Shown: in pieces, positions 1 through 10,918 of the stretch
How the letters are laid out: each line of letters starts with the position of its first letter
Numbering within the stretch: the stretch's first letter is position 1
From: Clonostachys chloroleuca
Lineage: Eukaryota; Ascomycota; Sordariomycetes; Hypocreales; Bionectriaceae
Direction: 5' to 3'
Assembly: GCA_037952775.1 (NCBI GenBank)
Contig: JBANAY010000001.1
Location: forward strand, 5,394,001 to 5,458,000
Length of the DNA: 64,000 nt
The notes under the pieces: model-generated
The model's database searches: none
What the model was told of the DNA's origin: nothing
Seen by the model: only the letters and a program-made list of their open reading frames with translations
Made by a program: the position numbers and the translations under genes

Positions 1-1974
1 GATATGCGTGTCAGCGGCATTGCGATTCCATAGGAAGCCCAGCGGGCCACAGCCAGCTTTCAGCAGGAGTTCAAGGATGTCTGCTTCACCATGCGAAACA
101 GCTACCTCAATCAAGTCCTCCGACCAGCAGTACTGGCTGGATTGGCCTCTCTTCAAACGCTCCACTTCGGTGAGAGGGAGGAGATATTGGACTGCTGCGA
201 CACTTCCCCCAAGAACCGCCCACCATACGGGAACGCAGGGCCACTGGTGGCACGGCTCCCGATCTTGCCCTGACTCTGGCTGAGGCTGGATTCGGCATCC
301 AGATTCAATAAGAGATTTGCACCATTCAATGTTGCCAATATAGGCGGCTATCGACAGCGGTCCTAAGCAACTGCAGCGACATCGCATCATAAAACCACAC
401 GATTGCTGAGCCCAATCCCTGAGAGGGCCACTGCCGTATTCATCTCTGTCCTGACAAAACGAGGCCATAGAACCAATCAGGTCCGGGTCCTGCATATGTG
501 AAATGCATTGGAGATGTTTCGCCCAGTACTCTGTGGCATAGCTTGTGAACGAATGCTTGGAAATTTCGTTGCTAGAACGTGCCTGGGGCGGCTTCCAATT
601 GCGGTCTAGAACCGACAGAGACATCATCGCCAGGCGTTTGTGGGAGATGTCCGAGCTGATAACAGGAAACCGTGGTGCATTCAGCGCACCAGCGGCCAAC
701 GTCTCGGAACGTTCGCCCAGGAGAAACTCCGTCATGGAGTGGTGCAGCACTTGAACCGTCTCGTCGTCGAGAATATCGAGCAACGGACCGCATGCTTGTT
801 TGACGAGAAGCTTCGCATCCGAGAGAGAAGCCGAGGTGCCATTCGTATCGAGGATATATTCTTGCAGCAGCGCTGCGAGCTCACGCAGACGAAGCGGGCG
901 GAAGCTATGAGTGACACACCCTAGCAAAAACACTTGCATATTGGTGTCGATACCAGGTGCCTGTGCCTGCTGGAATAGAACAGTATTGTACATCTCCTGC
1001 AAGCCCATTGGCATCTTCTCTACTCCCACCAGCTCTCCACGCTCAATCGCTGGAAGGACTTGGTCTACCATGAGGCGGGCATAGAGGAAGAGGCCACCCG
1101 AGCGTTGAGATATCATGTTCACTAAGTCCTCCAGCTGAGCCGGTTGGCGGGCGGCCAAAGGTTGACCCAGATTTTGCTTAACAAAGGTGCGGATGTCCTC
1201 GTGGATTTTCTCCTCTTCGAGGTTCAGATGCACGATAGAGGATGCACGAAGCAAGCTCTGGAGATGCTGTTTCGGGCGGCTCGTCATCAGCAGCTTAACA
1301 GCGCCGAGGCCCGACGATCCCAAATCGTTGACCCAGCTGAAGAAAGGGTTATCCTCCTTCGCCTCCATCTCATCCAGCGCATCCACGACGCAAAACACGC
1401 GCCACGAGAATGTGGAGGCCAGCCCATCTCGAAGGCAATCCCACAGGGCACTGTCAGGAACAGCTTCATGGCTAGATGTGGACCCAACCAGGGTTTTGAG
1501 GGCGGTCTGTAGCCTAAGACTGTGAGGCAGCGCCTGAGCGAGCCAGTCGCGGACGAGGCCACGGGGCGTCCGGTTTGCTTGGACAATGTGACGGAAGAAG
1601 AAGAACAGCACCAGCGTGCCAGGCCCCGCAGTTTGTTGTAGATGGCGGATGAGAGAGGCCGCCATAACGGACTTTCCAGAACCAGGGACAGCCTTGATCC
1701 AGAGGCTCGGGTGCTCGACTGACTGAATCCAGGTCTTGTATTTCTCGGTCTGCGACAACCAGGTGCTGGTGCCGGGAGTTTGAGCCGCCAGATGGCGCTT
1801 GAACTCGCCCGTTTCGCTCAGGTAGGCCGTCGGCTCGAGCCATTTGACGATGCGATCCAGCTCTTCCTGTGGGAGACACGCGTCCTGGCGCTGCACGATC
1901 TCAAAATCTCCTAGAGGCCCTGCCTCGTCGCCATCGGGCTCTCCTTCGCGAAGGGCACTACTATCCATTCTCAT
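1..1974 (-). CDS. NACHT-domain / ankyrin-type STAND protein, 3' end beyond window
   Basis: One uninterrupted frame of 658 codons runs from the ATG at 1974 to the left edge, so only the N-terminal part is seen. Residues 98-102 are GSGKS, a Walker A P-loop, preceded by SLWIKAVP. FCVVDALDEME near residue 195 is the Walker B and acidic cluster of a NACHT NTPase, followed by LLMTSRP, a sensor-1-like segment. After the NTPase comes the LFLYARLMVDQV winged-helix type region. From about residue 560 there are ankyrin-like stretches (LSIAAYIGNIEWCKSLIESG; LIEVAVSHGEADILELLLKAG). Proteins of this layout are fungal NLR-like STAND receptors, thought to act in non-self recognition. The short N-terminal region before the P-loop (about 95 residues) is not a recognisable HeLo or Goodbye domain. 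No introns are visible. An ATG two codons downstream (1968) is an alternative start. Confidence 0.9.
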   Translation of the reverse strand, partial: MRMDSSALREGEPDGDEAGPLGDFEIVQRQDACLPQEELDRIVKWLEPTAYLSETGEFKRHLAAQTPGTSTWLSQTEKYKTWIQSVEHPSLWIKAVPGSGKSVMAASLIRHLQQTAGPGTLVLFFFFRHIVQANRTPRGLVRDWLAQALPHSLRLQTALKTLVGSTSSHEAVPDSALWDCLRDGLASTFSWRVFCVVDALDEMEAKEDNPFFSWVNDLGSSGLGAVKLLMTSRPKQHLQSLLRASSIVHLNLEEEKIHEDIRTFVKQNLGQPLAARQPAQLEDLVNMISQRSGGLFLYARLMVDQVLPAIERGELVGVEKMPMGLQEMYNTVLFQQAQAPGIDTNMQVFLLGCVTHSFRPLRLRELAALLQEYILDTNGTSASLSDAKLLVKQACGPLLDILDDETVQVLHHSMTEFLLGERSETLAAGALNAPRFPVISSDISHKRLAMMSLSVLDRNWKPPQARSSNEISKHSFTSYATEYWAKHLQCISHMQDPDLIGSMASFCQDRDEYGSGPLRDWAQQSCGFMMRCRCSCLGPLSIAAYIGNIEWCKSLIESGCRIQPQPESGQDREPCHQWPCVPVWWAVLGGSVAAVQYLLPLTEVERLKRGQSSQYCWSEDLIEVAVSHGEADILELLLKAGCGPLGFLWNRNAADTHI

Positions 1975-3915
1975 AGCCCTAAGATAGTAAAGAATGGCAG
2001 TGAAAGTTTATTTAGAATGTCAGCCATCTTGCTGCAAGGTCCAGATCCGTGAATTTCATCACGTCTATGGGAGCTTCTGAAAAAGGTTAGATCCGAGTTC
2101 AAGGCCAGCTACCCTAGAGATTGCCAAGACAAGCCTCGCAAGCAAGTTTCACACCTACGCTACCTGACACTTCATTACTAGTAAGGGCTTGAACAGGATA
2201 AGAGTAAAGGGGAATTTGGCAGCTGCGATGGTATTATGATAAGACCGTCAAGGATGGAGAGCTCTTTTCTCAGAAAAGTACATGGTGATTGCGGGACAAC
2301 AAGGGTCGCAGGGGGCTTGATTCAATTATTAACCATGAGCAAATTTCACCAACCTACTTCCTTAACGCTGGTGATAATATTGAGGATGAAGACAACATGT
2401 GGATTGAATCGAATGACTCTGAGAAAGTCCAAGCTTTCGATGGCAGCCCTTGATATAAGCGTAAGAGAGTGGTATCTTGCGACGAAAAGATTAACAAGTC
2501 AGGACAATGATGTCAAATCCTTCGCTTCGAGTCATGTTTGTCTAAGAAGAGCCCTGAGGAACGAAGCCTAGATTTAGCTATTTTCAACGGATCATTTATC
2601 AAGATTTGGCAGGGGTAGTTGGAAGTTCCGGTGGCAGGGTTAGGATTAGTGCATGCTGGTCACATGGCGCAGGCAGATGAAATACTGAAATGTGAGATGA
2701 ATGGCTACGTGGGGGATGAAACAACGGTCGTTCATTATCTGATGTCAAGAACAAGGCTGAAGTGAGAGGGGATTCTCTGAGTTATATAGTTGTTGAGGAA
2801 GAGGTAGGTATAGTCGGAGACTCTGTAAGATCCTCTGTATAAGGAATGCTCTGTCGGGCCTGGGCCGGCTCAGGTGTAGTTGTATTCCTTCTCGGCGGGT
2901 TTACTGCTTGACTGGCAGTCTCCGAGATATATAGTCTCTTTGAGGGGGTAGACAGGGTTTACCCTACCCTCCTAACGAGTTGATCGCTTTAATAATAATA
3001 GAGTAGCGGTCAGAGTCGGTATTATTACAGCTAAAGGTGGTCTTGGGAGATAGGCTAAGTTAAGGACTTGAAGGGCGAGAAGATTAGCATCAGCCGTACG
3101 ACCAGTGATCCTCGCGGTAATACTAAGAAAAGCTCCGGGAGGTAGTATCTTCACTTTTTACTAATATCTCGTATTTTCTAGGAAGCAGGTGACTGAGAAA
3201 TAAACCGGAGTTATTTTCGAGATACTGTATGCTGATATTTCGAGCGTGAAGTAACAGGGGGATTCGGATGAGTTAGGTGTATTCTTACTGTGAGAGCATA
3301 CGGAGCTGATGATGTTACTATAGGATATAAAGATATCTGAGTAGGTTAATATCTAGATGCTAATCCCGAGAACGCTGTGTATAGATATGATAGTGAAATA
3401 TAGAAGATAGATAGCTGATAATTATAAAAAGTATTAGTAAAGAATATACTTTGCCTATAGAGAAATAAATATATAAAATAAATAATTTAAGTAACTGAGG
3501 TTGGGCTGGTTGCGGATATAATATACGATATTTGCACTATTAACTGATCTAAGGAGAGGGAAAAAAATATAAAAAAAAATATACAGGCGGGGCTTTCAGT
3601 GTATGGTGGACCAGATACACGATCACGTGAGTTCGTAACAGTAGGCAGATTTTAAGTCGGCCTACAGCATAAGACCTCTTATCACTTCGTTTCCCAAGGC
3701 ACAAGACCTTTTATTATCTCGCTCCTCAAGGCATAGTGCTAGAGTTGAGAGATATAGTACTGGAGGGGTATGAGCCGTAGTACTAGGGGGATATCTAGAT
3801 GAGTCCTCGGTTCAGATCTGATGAGTGTGGTTTTGGCAAACCTTGCATTAGTTAGCTAGACATGGGGGCTAGACATGGGGGCTAATTAAACAGATACTAT
3901 AGATAGCACTCTCAA
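1975..3915. other. Intergenic, partly AT-rich, no supported gene
   Basis: No gene is recognised. A 111-codon open frame on the plus strand (2236-2571) resembles no family and has no clear codon structure. From about 2930 to 3560 the composition becomes AT-rich with few CpA/TpG, like the large RIP block further on. A 15-bp unit beginning ctagacatggggg is tandemly doubled near 3857-3886. Confidence 0.5.
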
Positions 3916-4262
3916 GGCATTAGGCGTAGTACTCTACAGATGCTATAGATAGTACTACCAAGGCAGTTGGCATAGCACTCGAGAGGTGTAGCAGTCGGGA
4001 GGTGTAGTGCTCCATAGATACTATAGATAGTACTACCAAGGCTATTAGGCGTAGTACTCCACAGATGTTATAGAAAGTACTACCAAGGCAGTTGGTATAG
4101 TACTCTATAGATATTATAGAAAGTACTACCAAGGCAGTTAGCGTAGTACTCCATAGATGCTATAGATAGTACTACTAAAGCATTAGGCGTAGCACTCTAT
4201 GGAGGCTATAGATAGTACTACCAAAGCATTAGGCGTAGTACTCTATGGAGGCTATTGATAGT
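3916..4262. repeat. Tandem array, about 47-bp unit, six copies
   Basis: Imperfect units of 46-47 bases begin near aaggc(a/t)ttaggcgta and contain gtagtactcc and tatagatagtactacc. They repeat head to tail about six times, with small substitutions between copies. One copy is interrupted by a stretch of the 16-bp family found immediately downstream. The core GTAGTACT is close to palindromic. No coding sense is seen; the minus-strand open frames are by-products of the periodicity. Confidence 0.85.
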
Positions 4263-4720
4263 ACTGGAGGTGTGTAGTGCTAGGAGGTGTAGTGCTCGGG
4301 AGGTGTAGCGCTCGAGAGGTGTAGTGCTTAAGAGGTGTAGCGCTCGGGAGGTGTAACACTCGGGAGGCGTAGTGGTCGGGAGGTGTAGTACTCGAGAGGT
4401 GTAGCGCTCGGGAGGTATAGTAGTCGGGAGGTGTAGCACTCGAGAGGTGTAGCAGTCGGGAGGGTGTAGCAGTCGGGAGGTATAGCAGTCCGGGGGTGTA
4501 GCGCTCGGGAGGTGTAGTACTCGAGAGGTATGCTACTCGGGAGGTATAGTGCTTGGGAGGTGTAGCAGTCGGGAGGTGTAGCGCTCGGGAGGTGTACCTA
4601 GTGCTCCAGACGCGTGTGCTACATATAGGTTATAAATAGTACTAGGAGGTGTAGCAGTAGGGGGCGTAGTGCTCGAAGGATGTAGCGTTATGGAGGTGTC
4701 ACGAACTACTCCGTACAGGA
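4263..4720. repeat. Minisatellite, 16-bp unit ggaggtgtagygctcg
   Basis: About 25 head-to-tail copies of a 16-bp unit, consensus ggaggtgtag(c/t)gctcg. The variation is mostly C/T and A/G at the same few positions, plus occasional length variants. It directly continues the 47-bp array and shares its gtagtgctc/gtagtactc core, so the two probably share an origin. Units are directly contiguous without unique spacers, so this is not a CRISPR array. Confidence 0.9.
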
Positions 4721-5585
4721 GACCGGTCCCACTTTAGGGACCCCCAACGCCTTTTCGGAACGAGTTAAGAGCTTGAGAAGCAAGGCGCTTGCCTCGTGAA
4801 CTAATGAGCCTGATATGTGGGTGTGAGCACCTTGGCACTGGCTTTATAGGCGATTGGGGACCTTTTTGGCAGGTGTGGGCTGGTGGCGTCTGCGTGTGAC
4901 TGTTTTGTCCCTTTTGCGGTTTAAGACGTTGCATACAGGTGCTAGCCTACAGCTTAGACCCCGCATTTGACAGTATTATAGTTTACCGCTGTTTTATATC
5001 TTACTATTAGACTATAAATAATAAAAGGTATATCTATTATATAAATAATATATAGTTCTGTATCTAATTTATTTAATCTAAATCTGCCTTAGAAAATAGA
5101 ATTGAATGATTCCTTATGACTATTGATTATTTAAAATGGGATAACATGGATACAGATTCAGAGCTCGACTGCTCCCTTCCGAGAGTATGCTGGGCAACCC
5201 TCTCGCTCCGCCGAGTGCCCTGGCCCTGGCTTCGTTATCGCCGCTCGGTTGGATTGGGTCTGTCAGGAAGATTGGAATCCCCACCATTCATCAAGATCAG
5301 ATTCCTCATCATCCCTTCGCCGTCTTACAGGGAGGCTACTGTCAGGTTCGGCATGTGGGATAAACCGCCGGCTCCGGCGGGTTCCTACCGAGCGGTCGAC
5401 ACTGAAGTAAGGTCTTGGACTAAAAGGAGGTGAGGCTCGAGGCGCCTTTCGTTGACTCTTGAAAATTGTGCTCTCAGTCTCCTCCAGCTCCATTGCGAGT
5501 TGCACTCTCTGACCTGAGACTCTGAGTTACATACTTTTAGCTCAATCTCTGATAGATATAGTTCGCACTACTCTCTACCTATTGT
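4721..5585. other. Mixed intergenic DNA with a short RIP-like patch
   Basis: 4721-4970 is GC-balanced sequence without a recognised gene. 4970-5110 is strongly AT-rich and lacks CpA/TpG. 5116-5520 is GC-richer and open on both strands for 80-105 codons; neither product resembles a known family. It may be a worn transposon fragment. Confidence 0.4.
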
Positions 5586-8230
5586 TCAATCTGTGTACCT
5601 TGTTAGTACTATTAAAGGGCCTTTTATTAGGGAATTACTATAAACAGGATTATACTTAAAGATAAGCCATCCGATGATGGTAAGCATTAGAAATACTCCT
5701 ACAACAAGGATGTACCAACGCCAATCCGGATTGTCTTTACATATATCAACGTTCATGCCAAATAAGCTCTGTATTTAATATGTTAGTTCTCTAACTGAAA
5801 GGCATCCACGCTGGTATATTATAAGATCATACTGAAGCAAACATTACTGGGAGGAAGATAAACTGAGTATATCAGCATGGCCCAAGTCGGTAACGAGTCA
5901 AGCAAGTTCTTACAGTAATCCAACTGAGACGCTTGGTGCTTGTTTCGATGCTCATTGACTTGTGAGACTTATTGATTGAGACCCAGGCAAACTCCTGTAT
6001 AAGATCAGCTCATTTTTATTTTCTAAAAGGTAGGGTTAATATACTAACAAATTGCAATAGATCTCTTACCCTTTGATCCAGTTAGTCAATCCGATGGCTA
6101 ATATTGTTAATAAAGTCATCTACTACCTCTTGTACATCTTTCAGACCTCTGTCTCCGTTGTAACGATGGCAGTATTCAACAGCAAATTTTCTAGCAGTAT
6201 GACCTTGGTCTCGCAAGACGTTACGTAGCTCAGCCTATTTCTGTGCGTTTTCCGTAAGGCGGTTTATAAGTTCAGAGCTTTTCCCTCTCTCACGTAGCTG
6301 ATTAAGGCGCTGTATTTAAAATCCATTAAACAAAGTTCAATATGTAAGGCTGGTAGGAGCGTGGCACAACTCACATACATAGCGAGGTGTTCCTCAGAAA
6401 GGTTATATAACTTCAGCCATCTTCCCTTTAGATGAAATATGAATTGTGTGAAGAAGTCAACACCGTCGTCTGGAATCCAACCATATGGCAGTACGCTGAA
6501 GTAGGTTATTGACTTCGAAGATGATATATCATTCGGGGCCGTAGGCGGCATCGTAGTCCATGATATACCGTATCTGTCCATATTAGGTTGTTGGTTTTCT
6601 GGGACTTGTCCAGCAGGAAACCAAAGAGTAACATAAAATCTGACTCCATGTTGGTATTGTTCATGGAAAATTTTCAGCTTATTAGGCTCATCTGAATGGG
6701 CAAGTAAGCGTCTCTGCCACGGCGAATGATCCGTGAATACGCTGATAAGATTCTGTTAGACTTCAGTTTGGGATAAGAGGATGAGACCACGCACAAGAGA
6801 CATCTTTCTGTACCAGTTTCAGTAAACAACTGGTTGTTTGGAATTTCTCCATCTGTAACAATGCGGACAGATTTTTGTCGCCCATTTCGTTCTGTCACCC
6901 TTACAATAGCTGGTGCTCGTTTTTCATATGCACTAAGCCAGTTATCCACCATGATGCCCCTTAGATCTGCTGAGTTCTTAAGAAGCAGATTAATCAGGTC
7001 GTGGTTTTTGCGCTGAATCGCCAGGTTTAGTGGAGTAAAACCGTCCCGGTCCTCAGAGTTGATATTTGCTCCGGAAGAAATGAGGTCTACTGCGATCCCC
7101 AAGTGTGCGGTCGATATTGCGATATGCAACGGAGTTTGATTGAGAGGATCTCTGAAATTGACATCACATCCAGCATCAAGGAGCAACCGGAGCTGTGTTT
7201 GTTCACCTCTCTGAACTAGCGTATGCAACATGTCTCCGCTCTTTGTGAACAGCAGCTTTACTATCGTTGGGTGTCTTTTTTCTATGGCCCACGATAGCGG
7301 TGTCGCACCGTTGATGTCTTTTAGCTCCGGATTCACCCCGTCGTTGGCCAGCAGCAGCTTCACCACCGCCTCGTGTCCGTTCCGTGCAGCCCATAATAGT
7401 GGTGTTACATTATTATTATCCTTGAAATCTGGATCAACTCCATCTTTAGCGAGCAGCAGCTTTACCACCGCCTCATAGCCATTCTTTGCAGCTAGTAACA
7501 GCGGTGTTGCATTATTGTTATCCTTGGAATTTGGATCAATTCCATCTTTGACTAGAAGCAGCTCCACCACTGCCTTATGGCCATTCTTTGCAGCTAATAA
7601 TAGTGGTGTTGTACTATAAATATCTTTTGACTCTGGATTAACTCTACTATCAGCAAGCAGTAGTTCTGCTACCATCTTATGACCATTCTCTGCGGCCCAT
7701 GATAGCGGAGTTGAATCAGTATTATCCTTAGAGTCTGGGTTAATATTATCCTTAGCGAGAAGCTGTTGTACGATGGCTTCATGGCCACTCTCTGCAGCTA
7801 TCGCTAGCGGTGTCCCGCCATTCTCATTCTTAGAGTTTAGGTCAACACCATCCGTAGCAAGGAGCAGCTCCACCACCGCCTCATGGCCATTCTGTACAGC
7901 CCATAGCAGCGGTGTCATATCACTGTTGCTCTTAGGGTCTGGGTTAATACCGTTCTTAGCCAGCAGCAGATTCACCACCGCCTCATGGCCATTCTGTGCA
8001 GCCCATAACAGCGGTGTTGCATTATTATTGTCCTTGGAATTTGGATCAACTCCGTCTTTGGCGAGCAGCAGCTCTACCACCATCTCGTGGCCGCTCTTTG
8101 CGGCTAATGACAACGGAGTCGCACCGTTGATATCTTTTGACTCTGGATTGAGTTCGTCTTTGGTGAGCAGCAGCCTCACAGCGTTTGGGTCCCCTTGGGA
8201 CGCTGCTTTGTGAAGGTCCATCCTCGACAT
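5586..8230 (-). pseudogene. Ankyrin-repeat protein with C-terminal CorA-like Mg2+ channel module, two in-frame stops
   Basis: The 5' part (8230 to about 6745) encodes at least twelve ankyrin repeats with a 34-residue period (core TPLLWAAQNGHEAVVNLLLA). Downstream, in another frame reached through a short intron or frameshift near 6740-6790, comes the family-typical stretch HSPWQRRLLAHSDEPNKLKI, then YFSVLPYGWIPDDGVDFFTQ. A CorA-like tail follows: EFAWVSI, RLSWIT, FIFLPVMFAS, the pore signature GMN in SLFGMNVDI, and DNPDWRWY with a second membrane helix ending LIFKYN. Introns with GTGAGT and GTTAGT donors fit between these blocks. Two in-frame stops lie in the conserved tail: TAG where family members have Trp (AQK-stop-AELRNVL, about 6235) and TAA at a Gln/Glu-type position (HRID-stop-LDQ, about 6090). 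Both match CpA-to-TpA change. The ATG at 8230 is the first in the frame; an upstream exon is possible. Confidence 0.75.
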
Positions 8231-8751
8231 GCCTTTTGGCAATGCGATATTTAAACCACACTTTGGCAACAAGATGGATTCCACTGGAGGAGGCTTCGCC
8301 TGGAGGAGCGAAGTTCGTCAGCCATCTACGTGCGCTATAACGAGCCTTAGAGGGACTACCTGCTTTGCTCTGGTCAAGTGGTCCGTGCTGGGCGAGCCCA
8401 TGCATGGATGCCCAACACCCGCCACGTAGACATTAGAATACGAATAAGAGAGTCAGCATGTCGCCCAAAAAAGGGGCCCACCCAGGTTGTGTAGCACATT
8501 CACAACTCTGTTTTAGGTCCACATGTTCAACGCGGGGCCAAAAAGACACTCAATGACCTTTGGTGGTCCATTTTCTAGGCCATAGTATTCAGTTTTGGAC
8601 GAGATAGATCCGAAAATACACTTTGGAGTCCTGCCGTGTCACAGTAAAGACTTACATAATAGGGGAATATTGCAATTAACCAATCAAATACAGCTATGCA
8701 AGGATCCTAGCCTCTGAGCTCAGCGTATGTTATTGGCTCCTGCCATCCTCC

Positions 8752-8776
8752 ACCTGTCAGTGGTCACCTGACAGGT
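8752..8776. repeat. Perfect 9-bp inverted repeat, 7-bp spacer
   Basis: acctgtcag and ctgacaggt flank tggtcac, followed at once by a CACGTG E-box-like palindrome. It lies about 520 bases upstream of the ankyrin/CorA start in otherwise featureless DNA, so a regulatory-protein binding site is possible but unproven. Confidence 0.45.
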
Positions 8777-8949
8777 CACGTGTGCCCGCAGGAGGGCTTG
8801 TTATTTAATACTGGTTCAGATTACAAGCTTCCCTTTCGAAGGTTAGGAATTAATAAATCTATCAACGGCGACCTAAGTGCTCCTCTCAGGTGACCCTTAG
8901 TCGTGTCTACAGCTATCCATCGGGCTTCACCTTGACACTCTCCTTGTAA

Positions 8950-9252
8950 CACCACCCAGCACTGACACCACCATCTGCTTCACGAGTTTATAGATGCCCT
9001 GGGAGGGTACAAGTCGACAATATCAGTGGGACTGGGCACTATCACTATGTCAGTCTATTATCTCAGAACCTTAGGCCTCTATTCGCTTACATAAAACTCT
9101 TTCATAGGCAAACCTCCAGACTATCCCACCAAGTTCTGGAGGAGTATAGCGAGGTCATTAAAGATACTGCGTACAATCTCAATATTCACCTAGAGCGCAT
9201 CGATAAGAAAGGGGTCTGTGGCAATGCAGTCATCAGGCTAATAGAAGCCCAC
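8950..9252 (+). pseudogene. Orphan coding fragment, helical, no start codon
   Basis: A 101-codon stop-free frame sits between TAA at 8947 and TGA at 9253. The part from about 9061 reads as credible amphipathic helical protein (LRPLFAYIKLF, LSHQVLEEYSEVIKDTAYNL, HLERIDKK). It looks like the coiled N-terminal regions found in fungal STAND/ankyrin proteins. A 3' splice-like AG precedes AACCTTAGG at 9066. There is no ATG and no continuation, so it is probably a relic exon. I do not recognise the family with certainty. Confidence 0.35.
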
Positions 9253-9578
9253 TGAATGAACAGTTCTTTGCCATTGGATGGATTGGTTACACTAGTTGAG
9301 GGCCGAGGATGCTGGGCTTGAAATTATTACTGCGCTGAATGCATGGCACTCCATATCAAAGTGCAGTATATAGAATAGAAAACCTAGAGTTAGGAGATAC
9401 TATAGTTACTCGTGGGTTAATGGCTATGACTGAGCTTATTCTCCCCCAAACATGCGGGTGGTTACTCAAGCCTAGACATTTTCTAACTACTCCTTTTAAA
9501 TACATGAATCCACTACCACTATTCTATCCGTGTTTCTTTGAAATGAATAGAAGGAGGCTTGTCTTTTCTCTACTAGTC

Positions 9579-10547
9579 TTACAACTCGTCCACAAGATGC
9601 GACGGTCTAGTCTTCTCCTTCTCCTCCAGACTTGCCCGCAGCGACTCGGTCATTTCCACCATGAGTTTTTGCCCAAGCTCGGATTTCAAAATCCTAGCGA
9701 ACGCGACTTTTGATACAGAAGTGCACAATATAGAAACGAGCGCATCTGCACTGGTCCTAAACAGCGGGCGTTGAGGCGCCGGTATTGTAATAAACGCAAT
9801 GAGGGAGACGATGTAACTGAGGCGTATAAACCTAGTTACCCAGATCATGGTAATATCCTGTATTAGGCGTAAGGTGAGGTTAGCTTGGTTCCTTTAGAAA
9901 TAAAAACACCTGGTGTCATATACTTATATCAACAAGGGGTACTTACTATCAAGAAGGAGGAAATTGTTAGCCGCTTAGCTCTGTTGCTCATGAAACCCCT
10001 CACCACCAAGGAGGCAGCACTGTTCCACATTGTGCCGAAAATAATGTCTATCAGCCATTTGAGGAACGTTGCCCCAGCTAATAGATGCCCTTCGAGCCCT
10101 GCCCTTTGCGATCAAGCGACACAGAGTCTTATCCGCCCACGGGATATCTAGGCCAATAGCTTTTTCAGTCTCCGCGCCTACCCCTATGCCTCGTGGCCGC
10201 GTAGGTAGAAAGTACTCCAGCAATATATCCCAGAAGTACATCAGCGCTGAAATGAATGCAAAGGATATTAATTCTCTTGGCAAGGTACTTCGGTAATAGT
10301 CCTTGAATGTGCCGCCGTCGCCATCGAGAGTCATGACGTTGTTATTGCTAGTGGAGTTGATAAAAGTAGAGTTGAATAGAGAAGCTCTTCCATTATTGAA
10401 GGTGGCAGTGAAGTTTTGCCAAGCTGGGTCATTCCATATGCTCTCATCATTCCAGTTGCGATACATCTCATGACTGATGATGTCCCCGATGGCGTGGACA
10501 GCTGTGCAAAGCAGCACAGCTGAGAGGAAACCCTTTAGTCCCTGCAT
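9579..10547 (-). pseudogene. Mpv17/PMP22-like integral membrane protein, single-base frame change
   Basis: The first block, from ATG 10547, has a hydrophobic N-terminus with AVHAIGDIISHEM, matching the first Mpv17 helix (GDxxxQ-like). It has an unusually long Asn/Thr-rich loop (NFTATF, FNSTFINSTS) with several N-glycosylation sequons, then ISFAFISALMYFWDI. A second block, one base out of frame from about 10100, reads FLKWLIDIIFGTMWNSAASL and is joined by a clean intron (GTAAGT...TACAG, donor near 9931) to RLSYIVSLIAFITIPAPQRP. That last segment matches the family's WxxWPxxxxxNFxxVPxxxR-type segment, though the motif is weak. Known members sit in peroxisomal or inner mitochondrial membranes. 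No intron of fungal length explains the switch near 10100, so it is an insertion or a sequence error. The family call rests on helix order and these motifs only. Confidence 0.55.
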
Positions 10548-10918
10548 TTTCAAATTTGTGTTTTCCAGGAAATGAGAACTTGACAGGTCGACATTCTCTC
10601 AGCTTATGCAGGCTATGCAGTACCTGTTGAAAAAGAAGGAGAGAATTGTCCGAACATGCAACAGCCGACAAATTGATGCTACCCCAGCATCACAACAGGG
10701 TCACATCAAACTCAAGAGCGCCTGGATCAAGATTGAGGCCTGTTGCCCGACCGCAATAAAGGTCAGCGCCAACAATGGCTTACGTCTGGCATGACTCCTT
10801 CGCCGGCAATTTGACACATGGACTGTTACGGGTGGATTTAGGTCACGGGATTATGTGGGTCCAGACGTGGGTGCTGTTTCTCATGTTGGCACAACGCTAT
10901 AGCGGTATCTAAGCTTAG

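Noticed and set aside
1287..1879. Minus-strand open frames of about 100-120 codons over the NACHT region
   Set aside because: They are in the wrong frame; the NACHT frame is continuous through them.
2236..2571. 111-codon plus-strand open frame
   Set aside because: No family resemblance and no neighbouring exon; likely chance.
4263..4720. Possible CRISPR array
   Set aside because: Units are contiguous without unique spacers and the genome is eukaryotic; it is a minisatellite.
5116..5505. Overlapping open frames on both strands
   Set aside because: Neither product resembles a known protein; it may be worn transposon sequence.
6834..8213. Plus-strand open frames over the ankyrin gene
   Set aside because: They are antisense shadows created by the 102-bp periodicity of the ankyrin repeats.
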